64,000 bases of DNA from JAHEGP01 sp963792875 (lineage in GTDB: Bacteria; Pseudomonadota; Gammaproteobacteria; Pseudomonadales; JAHEGP01): the NCBI GenBank assembly GCA_963792875.1, contig CAWBXV010000006.1, forward strand, positions 682,001 through 746,000. The letters are read 5' to 3'. Under the pieces are notes generated by a model. The model was not told the DNA's origin and did no database searches. It saw only the letters and a list, made by a program, of their open reading frames with translations. Made by a program: the position numbers and the translations under genes. Positions 1 to 8,214 of this stretch are shown piece after piece; position 1 is the first letter of the stretch, and each line of letters starts with the position of its first letter.

Positions 1-782
1 AGCTCAGAATGCAGAAGCTGCGGCAGATTATCGAGCATGCCCTGCGCGATCGCGGCGCGGTGCTGATTCCTGCGTTCAGCATCGGGCGCACCCAGGAGTT
101 GCTCTACGAACTCGAGGACATCGTTCACCGATACCGCGATCGCCCGGTCGCGGACGGTCTGCCCTGGGGTGAACTGGAAATCGTGGTGGATTCCCCCCTT
201 GCCAGCCGTTTCACCAGCACCTATCGCAAGCTCAAGGCATTCTGGGACGACGAGGCGCAGCAGCGGCTCTCGCAAGGTCGGCATCCGCTGAATTTTCTGC
301 AATTGCGTACCGTTCGCACGCATGCCGATCATCAGAAAATACTGGCGCATATCCGGCGCCACCAGTACCCCTGTGTCGTCATTGCCGCCAGCGGCATGTG
401 CGCAGGCGGTCGCATGGTCAACTACCTCAAGGCCCTCATCGGATCGCCCAGCACCGACATCGTATTTGTGGGTTATCAGGCGCGGGGGACCCCGGGCCGT
501 GCAATTCAGAAATTCGGCCCGCGTGGCGGCACCGTGCAGCTGGATGGGACAAACTATCCCATCAGGGCCGCCGTGCACACCATCAGTGGCTACTCGGCCC
601 ACGCCGGCCAGGACGATCTGCTGCGCTTCGTCACACAGATGGCAGAGCCACCGGGCCGGATTTGTCTGATTCATGGCGACCGCAGCGCCAAGCGAGCGCT
701 GCAGGCCAACCTGCAAGGCCTCCTGCCCGCCACACAGGTCATGGTGCCGGCGCGGGCGAGGGCGCAATCCGGCCCGCAGTAG
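1..782 (+). CDS. Beta-CASP metallo-beta-lactamase-fold RNA nuclease, C-terminal part
   Basis: This is the 3' part of a YSH1/CPSF-type metallo-beta-lactamase/beta-CASP protein. Its reading frame is already open at the first base, so the N-terminal metal-binding half lies outside the window. Visible family features are the segment LIPAFSIGRTQELLYEL, the beta-CASP acidic motif VDSPLA, the AASGMCAGGRM segment, the motif-B histidine in GYSAHAGQDDL and the motif-C histidine in LIHGD. Members of this family are processing endo- or exonucleases acting on RNA. The substrate cannot be told from this fragment. The ATG at base 9 is internal to the domain, not a real start. The next gene begins about 100 bases downstream, so an operon link is uncertain. 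Confidence 0.8.
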   Translation, partial: LRMQKLRQIIEHALRDRGAVLIPAFSIGRTQELLYELEDIVHRYRDRPVADGLPWGELEIVVDSPLASRFTSTYRKLKAFWDDEAQQRLSQGRHPLNFLQLRTVRTHADHQKILAHIRRHQYPCVVIAASGMCAGGRMVNYLKALIGSPSTDIVFVGYQARGTPGRAIQKFGPRGGTVQLDGTNYPIRAAVHTISGYSAHAGQDDLLRFVTQMAEPPGRICLIHGDRSAKRALQANLQGLLPATQVMVPARARAQSGPQ

Positions 783-884
783 CGGTCGGCACAGCCTGCA
801 TTCCTGGCGCTGCAAATGGTTTATTGAGTTCCGGCTGGCGACAGGTTATTTTCCAGTCTGACTCAGTCACCCCCGCAGGCGAGC

Positions 885-1778
885 ATGGCATTGAGAATCA
901 TTATTCTGGACGACGACAGCCAGGTGGGGAGCGCCCTGTTTGAACTGGTCGATGGCATGCCGGGTCTGGAATGCAGGGTGATACCTGCGCGCTTGTTGTC
1001 GACCTCTCCCGAGGGCGTGCTGCAGCGAGTGCGGGTTTTCATGCCGCACTACGTGGTCAATAGCCACAGCATAGAGCAGGCGCTGGCTGCCGAAGGCGTC
1101 GACAGGGCCCATTTGCGCCTGGCTAAAATGCTGTGCCAGGATTGTCGTTCGTGTGGTGCGGCGATGATCCACTTGTCCAGCGCGCTGGTGTTCGAAGGTG
1201 CTCGCGGGCAGTCCTTCAGCGAGGCTGACAAGCCGCGGCCGCGCCGCTCTCCCGGGCGCAGGCTGCTGGAGCTGGAGCGTATCGTAGAACGCCACAGCGA
1301 TCGCTATATCATCCTGCGCACCGGCTGGATTTTTGGCGCCAATCGTCAGTCATCGTTTGTGAAGCTCCTCGAGCGCCTCGAGCGCGGCGAAAATATCACG
1401 TTGCGCCGCGGCCTGCTGGGCGCGCCGACGTCCTCCGCCGACGTCGCCCGCGTGGTCTGGGCGATGATTCAGCAGCTGGATTGCGGCGCGGACTGCTGGG
1501 GGATTTTTCACTATACCAGCGGCGACAGCGCCTCCAGTCGCGAGTTTGCCGAAACGGTGATTACCCTGGCGGCGCAGTACGGTGAACTCGACGTCGACAA
1601 ACTGCAGCTGGCGGAGAGCAATCACGGCGATTCCTGGAGCGTGGCGGCGCAGCCGGTGCTCACGTGTCACCGCATTCTCAACGACTTCGGTATCAAGCAG
1701 CGCCCCTGGCGTTCGGCGATGACGACGATGCTCAAGGCGATTTACAGCGAGGATAAAGCCGTCTCCAGCAACCCGTGA
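885..1778 (+). CDS. RmlD-like sugar-nucleotide reductase/epimerase family protein, degenerate
   Basis: A 297-residue protein with the overall plan of dTDP-4-dehydrorhamnose reductase (RmlD substrate-binding family, extended SDR fold). Supporting segments are HLSSALVFEGARGQSFSEAD (the family's 'STDYVFDG' region), the strand ILRTGWIFG and the C-terminal GIFHYTSGD followed by SREFAE. Two key sites are not canonical. The N-terminal nucleotide loop reads ILDDDSQVGSALFE instead of a GxxGQxG loop, and the expected YxxxK active site is replaced by RSPGRRLLELER. A normal reductase activity is therefore doubtful, and it may be a binding or regulatory relative. It sits 53 bases before moaB on the same strand. 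Confidence 0.6.
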   Translation: MALRIIILDDDSQVGSALFELVDGMPGLECRVIPARLLSTSPEGVLQRVRVFMPHYVVNSHSIEQALAAEGVDRAHLRLAKMLCQDCRSCGAAMIHLSSALVFEGARGQSFSEADKPRPRRSPGRRLLELERIVERHSDRYIILRTGWIFGANRQSSFVKLLERLERGENITLRRGLLGAPTSSADVARVVWAMIQQLDCGADCWGIFHYTSGDSASSREFAETVITLAAQYGELDVDKLQLAESNHGDSWSVAAQPVLTCHRILNDFGIKQRPWRSAMTTMLKAIYSEDKAVSSNP

Positions 1779-1831
1779 GACCGGCGCGCTCAATTCATGT
1801 CTCACCCCCCCCAGTGTCCCGGAGCGACTTC

Positions 1832-2362
1832 ATGGCGACGAACGACAGCGGCGCAGCGATTGGCTTGCGCATTGCAGTGCTCACCGTATCAGACACCCGC
1901 ACCCAGGCGAACGACACCTCCGGCCGCTTTCTGCTGGAAGCGGCCCAGGCCGAGGGCCACAGCGTCGTTGCCAGTGACATCGTCAGGGACGATATCTACC
2001 AGATCAGAGCGCGGGTGTCCGCCTGGATTGCTGCCGACGACGTTCAGGTGATCCTCATTACCGGCGGCACCGGTTTCAGCGGTCGCGATTCCACGCCGGA
2101 AGCTATCGCGCCCCTATTCGACAAGCGCATCGAGGGGTTCGGCGAGATGTTCCGTCAGTTGTCGTGGCAGGAGATCGGTTCGTCCACGGTGCAGTCCAGG
2201 GCGCTGGCGGGCCTGGCCAACAATACCGCTGTCTTTTCCATGCCGGGGTCCACCGGTGCCTGCAAGACGGCCTGGCATGGCATTCTCCGTGAGCAGCTCG
2301 ACAGCCGCCACAAGCCGTGCAATTTTGTCGGCGTACTCGGGGTCAGGCGGTCCCAGCCATGA
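1832..2362 (+). CDS. moaB: MoaB-family molybdenum cofactor biosynthesis protein
   Basis: A 176-residue MogA/MoaB-fold protein, which binds molybdopterin and in this family adenylylates it (MoaB/MogA role). Diagnostic segments are AVLTVSDTRTQANDTSGR near the N-terminus, the pterin-binding loop ITGGTGFSGRDSTPEA and FSMPGSTGACKTAW near the C-terminus. The ATG at 1832 is chosen because GGAG lies eight bases upstream and the family's N-terminus begins here. An upstream extension would add non-conserved sequence. It is followed 49 bases later by moeA, so the two probably form a cofactor unit. Confidence 0.86.
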   Translation: MATNDSGAAIGLRIAVLTVSDTRTQANDTSGRFLLEAAQAEGHSVVASDIVRDDIYQIRARVSAWIAADDVQVILITGGTGFSGRDSTPEAIAPLFDKRIEGFGEMFRQLSWQEIGSSTVQSRALAGLANNTAVFSMPGSTGACKTAWHGILREQLDSRHKPCNFVGVLGVRRSQP

Positions 2363-2411
2363 CCGGCTCGCGGTCCAGCCCGGGCCGTAATGGGCGGTCG
2401 CAGGGGGCCCT

Positions 2412-3638
2412 ATGTCCAGCGTAACCGGGGCGATGACACCCCTGGCCGCGGCGCTCGAGCAGATCCTCGCCGATGTCGCGGCGGTCGCCGGCACTGAAAT
2501 CGTGCCCCTGGAGGCAGCTCTGGGCCGTGTGCTGGCGGCAGACCTGGTGGCGGGCATCGACGTGCCGCCGTGGGATAACAGCGCCATGGACGGCTACGCC
2601 GTGCGCGCTGCCGATACCCGGCCGGAGCCTGCGGTGCTGCGCGTCGCCCAGAGAATCGTCGCCGGCGACGTCGGCTGCGAGCTTCTGCCCGGCACGGCGG
2701 CGCGCATTTTTACCGGTGCCCCGCTGCCGCCGGGTGCCGATGCCGTGATCATGCAGGAGGACGTGCGCCTGGTGCAGGACCGCGTGCACTGCCAGGTCGC
2801 GGTTGAGCCAGGGGACAACGTTCGTGCCGGGGGGCAGGATATCGCGGCGGGCAGCCGGGCGTTGACGGCGGGGCGGCGCTTGCAGCCTCAGGACCTGGGT
2901 GTGGCCGCGTCGCTGGGCCTGGCCGCGCTGAGGGTTCGGCGTCGCCTGCGGGTGGGGATACTTGCCACCGGTGACGAGCTGCAGGACGCTGGCGCGCCGT
3001 TGCGGGCGGGGTGCATCTACAACTCCAATCGACCGATGCTGGTGGGCTTGCTGCAGGTGCTGGGCGTCGAATGCCGGGATTACGGCAACGTCCGGGATGG
3101 GTTCGACGCCACCCGCCAGGCACTTGCCGTGGCCGCGTCGCAGTGCGATCTGTTGATCAGCACGGGCGGCGTGTCAGTGGGCGAGGAGGACCACGTCCGC
3201 GCTGCGGTGGACGATCTGGGTGAGTTGCGGGTGTGGAAACTGGCCATCAAGCCCGGCAAGCCGCTGGCCTATGGCCGGGTTGCCGGCACGCCGTTGTTCG
3301 GCCTGCCCGGCAATCCTGCCGCGGTCTTCGTCACCTTCGGACTCGTCGTGAAGCCCTATCTGTATGCCCTGGCGGGTATCGCCGAGGCTCCCCACACCCG
3401 GGTGCGGGCGCGGGCGCGGTTCGATTGGACCGCTCCCGGCAGGCGCCTGGAATACCTGCGCGCGACGCTGTGCCGTGGTCGTGACGGCGAACTGGAAGTG
3501 GACGTGTACGACAACCAGAGCTCGGGCGTGCTGTCGCTGATCAGCCGGGCCGATTGCCTGGTCGAGATGCCGCTGGGGCAACGCTGCCGAGCGGGGGACT
3601 GGTTGAGTGTGCTGCTGATAAAGGATTGGATCTATTGA
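2412..3638 (+). CDS. moeA: Molybdopterin molybdenumtransferase MoeA
   Basis: MoeA inserts molybdate into adenylylated molybdopterin to give active molybdenum cofactor in the cytoplasm. At 408 residues it has the usual family length. Recognisable segments are DVPPWDNSAMDGYAVR in domain I, GAPLPPGADAVIMQED, the MoCF-fold core ILATGDEL, the STGGVSVGEEDHV loop and KPGKPLAYG followed by LFGLPGNPAAVFVTF. The domain IV beta barrel is at the C-terminus. It follows moaB on the same strand and is convergent with fabB, 37 bases away. No start motif stands out strongly; a second ATG lies seven codons in. Confidence 0.95.
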   Translation: MSSVTGAMTPLAAALEQILADVAAVAGTEIVPLEAALGRVLAADLVAGIDVPPWDNSAMDGYAVRAADTRPEPAVLRVAQRIVAGDVGCELLPGTAARIFTGAPLPPGADAVIMQEDVRLVQDRVHCQVAVEPGDNVRAGGQDIAAGSRALTAGRRLQPQDLGVAASLGLAALRVRRRLRVGILATGDELQDAGAPLRAGCIYNSNRPMLVGLLQVLGVECRDYGNVRDGFDATRQALAVAASQCDLLISTGGVSVGEEDHVRAAVDDLGELRVWKLAIKPGKPLAYGRVAGTPLFGLPGNPAAVFVTFGLVVKPYLYALAGIAEAPHTRVRARARFDWTAPGRRLEYLRATLCRGRDGELEVDVYDNQSSGVLSLISRADCLVEMPLGQRCRAGDWLSVLLIKDWIY

Positions 3639-3675
3639 GCGGGGGCCTCCCTGGCACCGCCGCCCGCCCTGGGGT

Positions 3676-4896
3676 TCAATCGCGCAGCTTTTCGAAGAGG
3701 AGGCTGGCGTTGGTGCCGCCGAAACCGAAGCTGTTGGACATCACCCGTTCCAGCCCGGCATTGTCCACGCGCGCGGTACAGACATTCATGCCCTCTGCCT
3801 CGGGGTCGATCGACTCGACATTTGCCGAAGCGCTGATGAAGTCGTGCTGCATCATCAGCAGGCAGAAGATGGCCTCCTGAACAGCCGTCGCGCCCAGTGA
3901 GTGGCCGCTGAGCGACTTGGTCGAACTCACCCTGGGCATGGCCGAGCCTGCGAACGCCTGCGCGATGGCTTTGAGTTCCTGAACATCACCCGCCGGGGTG
4001 GAGGTGCCATGGGTGTTGATGTAGTCGATGGGTCCCCCGGCGTTCGCCATGGTCTGGCGCATGCAGCGCACCGCGCCCTCACCGCTGGGAGCGACCATGT
4101 CGTAGCCGTCCGAGGTGGCGCCGTAGCCGGTGATCTCGGCATAGATTTTCGCGCCGCGGGCGCGTGCGTGTTCCAGCTCTTCCAGCACGACCATGCCGCC
4201 GCCGCCAGAGATGACGAAGCCGTCGCGGTTGGCGTCATAGGGGCGCGAGGCCCTCTCGGGGGTGGCGTTGTACTTGGAGGAGAGCGCTCCCATGGCATCG
4301 AACAGGCAGGCCAGCGACCAGTGCTCCTCTTCGCCGCCACCGGCAAAAATCACATCCTGCTTGCCCAGCTGAATCAGCTCCATGGCATTGCCGATGCAGT
4401 GTGCGCTGGTGGCGCAGGCCGAAGCGATGGAGTAGTTGATGCCCTTGATCTTGAACGGTGTGGCCAGGCAGGCCGACACCGTGCTGCCCATGGTCTGCGT
4501 GACGCGGTACGGGCCGATGCGCTTGACGCCGCGCTCGCGCAGAATGTCGGCGCTCTGCACGATGTTTGCTGACGATGCGCCGCCCGAGCCCGCCACGATG
4601 CCGGTGCGCTCATTGGAGATGTCCGCCGCTGTCAGTGCGGAATCCGCAATGGCGCTCTGCATGGCGATATAGGCCCAGGCCGCTGCCTCGCCCATGAAGC
4701 GCAGAGCCTTGCGGTCGATGTGTTCCTGCAGGTCGATGTCGGGGCGGCCGCGCACGGTGCTGCGCATCCCCATTTCGGCGTAGCTGTCACTGTGGCTGAT
4801 CCCCGACCTGCCCTCCTTGAGGGACTGGACTACCGATGCGGCGTCGTTGCCCAGGCAGGAAACAATGCCCAGGCCGGTCACTACAACCCTTCTCAT
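3676..4896 (-). CDS. fabB: 3-oxoacyl-[acyl-carrier-protein] synthase I
   Basis: FabB elongates unsaturated (and saturated) acyl-ACPs with malonyl-ACP. The 406-residue protein shows the thiolase-fold condensing-enzyme triad: Cys in SIASACATSAHCIGN, His in NTHGTSTPAGD and Lys plus His in STKSLSGHSLGA. The C-terminal SNSFGFGGTNASL is also typical. The start at 4896 is set by the conserved N-terminus MRRVVVTGLG with AGGAAAG just upstream. Longer in-frame extensions give non-conserved sequence. It lies 186 bases downstream of fabA on the same strand, the classic gammaproteobacterial fabAB pair for anaerobic unsaturated fatty acid synthesis. Confidence 0.96.
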   Translation of the reverse strand: MRRVVVTGLGIVSCLGNDAASVVQSLKEGRSGISHSDSYAEMGMRSTVRGRPDIDLQEHIDRKALRFMGEAAAWAYIAMQSAIADSALTAADISNERTGIVAGSGGASSANIVQSADILRERGVKRIGPYRVTQTMGSTVSACLATPFKIKGINYSIASACATSAHCIGNAMELIQLGKQDVIFAGGGEEEHWSLACLFDAMGALSSKYNATPERASRPYDANRDGFVISGGGGMVVLEELEHARARGAKIYAEITGYGATSDGYDMVAPSGEGAVRCMRQTMANAGGPIDYINTHGTSTPAGDVQELKAIAQAFAGSAMPRVSSTKSLSGHSLGATAVQEAIFCLLMMQHDFISASANVESIDPEAEGMNVCTARVDNAGLERVMSNSFGFGGTNASLLFEKLRD

Positions 4897-5082
4897 TTTG
4901 GTCTTTCCTCGTCTGCTGTCGCGGGCCGGGGCCCAGGCCCAGGCGTATGATTGAAAATTGTAATGGATTCGGCCCTTGCCGTCTCCCGGTACGACGTGTG
5001 CGCCGATGTCGCTGCGCCCGGTCGCATTGGGGTGGGTGGCGGCCGCTCGGGGCGGCACCGGGACTGCCTGCCCGGCTGGGGC

Positions 5083-5598
5083 TCAGTGCTTGGCCGGTGG
5101 GCTCATCAGACCTACGCGCAGGTCTTTCGCCTGAGAGATGAGCGTGCCGTCGCAGTACCCGTAGCCATCGGCGATGCCCATGACCAGCTTGCGCTCGATG
5201 ACTCGCTTCATGTCGAGCTTGTAGGTCACCACGCGAGCGCTGGGCAGCACCTCACCGGAAAACTTGATCTCGCCGGCTCCCAGGGCGCGTCCCTTGCCCG
5301 GGTTGCCGCGCCAGCCCAGATAAAAGCCCAGCAGCTGCCACAAGGCATCCATACCGAGGCACCCGGGCATGACGGGGTCGCCCTCGAAGTGACAGGCGAA
5401 AAACCAGAGATCGGGGCGGATGTCGAGCTCGGCAATCAGTTCACCTTTGCCATACGCACCGCCCTCGGCGGAGACGTGGGTGATGCGATCGAGCATCCGC
5501 ATCTGGCCGGTGGGCAACTGCGGGTTGCCCGGCCCGAAGATCAAGCCGTGTTCACAGCCGACGAGTTCCGCGTTGCTGTACGCATGCTTTATGGTCAT
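5083..5598 (-). CDS. fabA: 3-hydroxydecanoyl-ACP dehydratase/isomerase
   Basis: FabA dehydrates beta-hydroxyacyl-ACP and isomerises trans-2- to cis-3-decenoyl-ACP, starting unsaturated fatty acid synthesis. At 171 residues it has the standard length. The hot-dog fold active-site histidine is in FACHFEGDPVMPG and the partner acid is in LGMDALWQLLGFYLGW. It is the first gene of the fabA-fabB unit. The divergent ugd gene starts 285 bases upstream, so both promoters must lie in that interval. Confidence 0.97.
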   Translation of the reverse strand: MTIKHAYSNAELVGCEHGLIFGPGNPQLPTGQMRMLDRITHVSAEGGAYGKGELIAELDIRPDLWFFACHFEGDPVMPGCLGMDALWQLLGFYLGWRGNPGKGRALGAGEIKFSGEVLPSARVVTYKLDMKRVIERKLVMGIADGYGYCDGTLISQAKDLRVGLMSPPAKH

Positions 5599-5823
5599 TC
5601 GATTACACCTGAATCGTGGGCCAGCGCGCGCTTGGCCGCAGCGGCGAATACCAGGGCATTGTGCGCATGCCTTGCGTGCCTGCGAGGCAATCCGGGTAGT
5701 GAAAGTCGCTGTAGCGTGCTGCGGGCCCGCTTGCTGGAGAAGGGTTGATTCTAAAGCGTAGCCGGAAACTTTCCACTACCAAATGGGGCCGCAATCACCT
5801 GTTATCCGCTTTCGTGCAACTGC

Positions 5824-5829
5824 TATACT
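5824..5829 (+). promoter_or_regulatory. Candidate -10 element for ugd
   Basis: A TATACT hexamer lies 54 bases before the ugd start in the 285-base interval shared with the divergent fabA. The -35 position is a poor match (GTTATC with a 17-base spacer), so this is a weak prediction. The stretch GGGACGGGT before the ATG supplies the ribosome binding site. Nothing else in the interval looks like a gene. Confidence 0.35.
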
Positions 5830-5883
5830 CGGCTTTTTTCAGTGAATTTATAACAACACCGGTATCGGTAAGGGACGGGTAAA

Positions 5884-7251
5884 ATGCGTATCGTTGTGGT
5901 GGGTACCGGCTATGTGGGGTTGGTGACGGGCGCGTGTTTCGCCAGTATGGGCAATCACGTGATTTGCGTGGACATCGATGAGGCCAAGATCGAAATGCTG
6001 CGCGGCGGCGAGCTGCCGATTTACGAGCCGGGCCTGGATGACCTCGTCGCGCAGAGTGTCGATGCCGGGTTTCTGAGTTTCTCCACCCGTCTGACAGAGG
6101 CGCTTCCGCACGCCGAGTTCGTCTTCATCGCCGTAGGGACGCCCCCGGGCGAGGATGGCTCGGCGGATCTCAGCCACGTGCTGGCCGTGGCGAGCGAAAT
6201 CGGTCGGCACATGGAGCACTATCTGGTGGTGGTCGATAAGTCCACAGTTCCCGTGGGCACCGCCGCAAAGGTTGAGGCTATCATCGCCGCCCAATTGCAG
6301 GAACGCGGCCTCAGCATCGAGTTCGATGTGGTGAGCAACCCGGAGTTTCTCAAAGAGGGTGCGGCCATTGAGGATTTCAGCCGGCCTGACCGCGTTGTGG
6401 TCGGTTCTGAGAGCGAGCGGGCCAGTGAAAGGCTGCAGCAGCTCTATGCCCCGTTCGTGCGCAACCACGACCGCGTGCTGTTCATGGGCGTCAAGGACGC
6501 CGAAATGACCAAGTACGCCGCCAACGCCATGCTGGCGACCAAGATATCGTTCATGAACGAGGTTTCCCGGCTGTGCGACCGCCTGGGGGTGGACGTGGAA
6601 AATGTCCGAAAGGGCATCGGGTCCGACAGCCGCATCGGCTTTTCTTTTATCTATCCGGGTGCCGGATATGGCGGCTCCTGTTTTCCCAAAGATGTCAAGG
6701 CGCTCGTCCATCTGGCCCGCAAGGCGGGCATCGAGCCGCTGGTGCTGGAGGCGGTCGAAGAGCGCAACTTCCACCAGAAGCGCGTGCTGTTCGAGAAGAT
6801 CGCCGATCACTTTGACGGTCAGCTCGAAGGGCGCAGGATCGGTGTCTGGGGGCTCGCGTTCAAGCCCGGCACGGACGACATGAGAGAGGCCTCGTCAGTA
6901 GTGCTGATCAACGCTCTGCTGGAGGCGGGCGCTACGGTCTCGGCCTATGACCCCGTCGCCTTTGACACGGCGCGCGCGGCGTTTGACGAGCACTGGTGTA
7001 GCAGCGGCAAGCTGGTGTTCAACAAATATCAGTACGAGGTGCCCAAGGCTGCCGACGCGCTGGTAGTGGTCACCGAGTGGAAGCGCTTCCGCCAACCTGA
7101 CTTCGACGCCATCAAGGACTTGATGCGCCAGCCCGTGCTGTTCGATGGGCGCAATCTCTATGAGCCCCAGTTGCTCACAGAATACGGCTTCACCTATTAC
7201 GCCATCGGTCGCGGCAATGCCCAGCGTGCCCTCGATGCTGACATGCTCTAA
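5884..7251 (+). CDS. ugd: UDP-glucose 6-dehydrogenase
   Basis: Oxidises UDP-glucose twice with NAD+ to UDP-glucuronate, a donor for acidic exopolysaccharide. The 455-residue protein has the Rossmann start RIVVVGTGYVGLVTG, the VVDKSTVPVGTA strand, the NPEFLKEGAAIEDF segment, the central Lys/Asn in MTKYAANAMLATKISF and the catalytic cysteine in GYGGSCFPKDVKAL. The C-terminal UDP-binding domain includes GLAFKPGTDDMREASS. It heads a galU/phosphomannomutase block on the same strand. With galU it forms a complete route from glucose 1-phosphate to UDP-GlcA. Confidence 0.96.
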   Translation: MRIVVVGTGYVGLVTGACFASMGNHVICVDIDEAKIEMLRGGELPIYEPGLDDLVAQSVDAGFLSFSTRLTEALPHAEFVFIAVGTPPGEDGSADLSHVLAVASEIGRHMEHYLVVVDKSTVPVGTAAKVEAIIAAQLQERGLSIEFDVVSNPEFLKEGAAIEDFSRPDRVVVGSESERASERLQQLYAPFVRNHDRVLFMGVKDAEMTKYAANAMLATKISFMNEVSRLCDRLGVDVENVRKGIGSDSRIGFSFIYPGAGYGGSCFPKDVKALVHLARKAGIEPLVLEAVEERNFHQKRVLFEKIADHFDGQLEGRRIGVWGLAFKPGTDDMREASSVVLINALLEAGATVSAYDPVAFDTARAAFDEHWCSSGKLVFNKYQYEVPKAADALVVVTEWKRFRQPDFDAIKDLMRQPVLFDGRNLYEPQLLTEYGFTYYAIGRGNAQRALDADML

Positions 7252-7362
7252 TCTGTATGCTTCCGGGCCGGTCGGGATCACTTGCCGGCATTCGATAGAT
7301 TCAACTCGTCCCGATGCTTGCGCGGGCTCGCGCGCAGGCGGGCGAGCAGCGAGGAAATATCC

Positions 7363-8214
7363 ATGATCAAGAAGTGCCTTTTTCCGGTGGCGGGCTATGG
7401 GACCCGCTTTTTACCCGCCACCAAGGCGATGCCCAAAGAGATGCTGCCCATCGTCAACACGCCGCTGGTGCAGTACGGGGTCGAAGAGGCGATCGAAGCG
7501 GGCATGAGCGAGATGGCCTTCGTCACGGGGCGCGGCAAGCGGGCGATCTCCGATCACTTCGATGTGAGCTATGAGCTCGAAAGTCAGATCCAGGGCACCG
7601 GCAAGGAGAAGAGCCTGGCCAGCATACGCAACATTCTCGAGCGCGCCACCTTCTCGTCGACCCGCCAGCGCGAGATGAAAGGCCTCGGGCACGCGATCCT
7701 GACGGGGCGCACCCTGATCGGCAATGAGCCCTTCGGCGTGATTCTGGCGGACGATTTGTGCGCGCATCAGGACGGCGAGGGGGTGATGGCGCAGATGGTG
7801 CGGCTGTTCCGGCAGTTCCGCTGTTCCATCGTCGCCATTATGGAAGTGCCGGAGAATCAGGTGCATAAATACGGCGTCATCGCCGGTGAGTGCATGAAGG
7901 AGGGGCTCTACCGCGTCGAGGATATGGTCGAAAAGCCGCCGGCGAATGAGGCGCCGTCCAATCTCGCCATTATCGGCCGCTACATCCTGACGCCCGATAT
8001 CTTCGAGATTCTCGAGACCACCCCCCCTGGCAAGAACGGCGAGGTTCAGATCACCGACGCGCTGCTCAGGCAGGCGAAGGAGGGCTGCGTCATGGCGTAT
8101 AAATTCAAGGGCACGCGTTTCGATTGCGGCAGCGTCGATGGTTTTGTCGAGGCCACCAACTACGTGTACCAGAATATCTACCTGCCGGCACAGGCCGAGG
8201 TGAAAAACCAATGA
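7363..8214 (+). CDS. galU: UTP-glucose-1-phosphate uridylyltransferase
   Basis: Makes UDP-glucose from UTP and glucose 1-phosphate in the cytoplasm. The 283-residue protein carries the nucleotidyltransferase start LFPVAGYGTRFLPATKAMPKE (signature GxGTRFLPxTKxxPKEML), VEKP in the middle and a late RFDCGSVDGF segment, all typical of GalU. The ATG at 7363 is preceded by GAGGAAAT at the right distance. In-frame codons further upstream would add 27 non-conserved residues. Its stop overlaps the next start (ATGA), indicating translational coupling to the phosphomannomutase gene. Confidence 0.96.
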   Translation: MIKKCLFPVAGYGTRFLPATKAMPKEMLPIVNTPLVQYGVEEAIEAGMSEMAFVTGRGKRAISDHFDVSYELESQIQGTGKEKSLASIRNILERATFSSTRQREMKGLGHAILTGRTLIGNEPFGVILADDLCAHQDGEGVMAQMVRLFRQFRCSIVAIMEVPENQVHKYGVIAGECMKEGLYRVEDMVEKPPANEAPSNLAIIGRYILTPDIFEILETTPPGKNGEVQITDALLRQAKEGCVMAYKFKGTRFDCGSVDGFVEATNYVYQNIYLPAQAEVKNQ

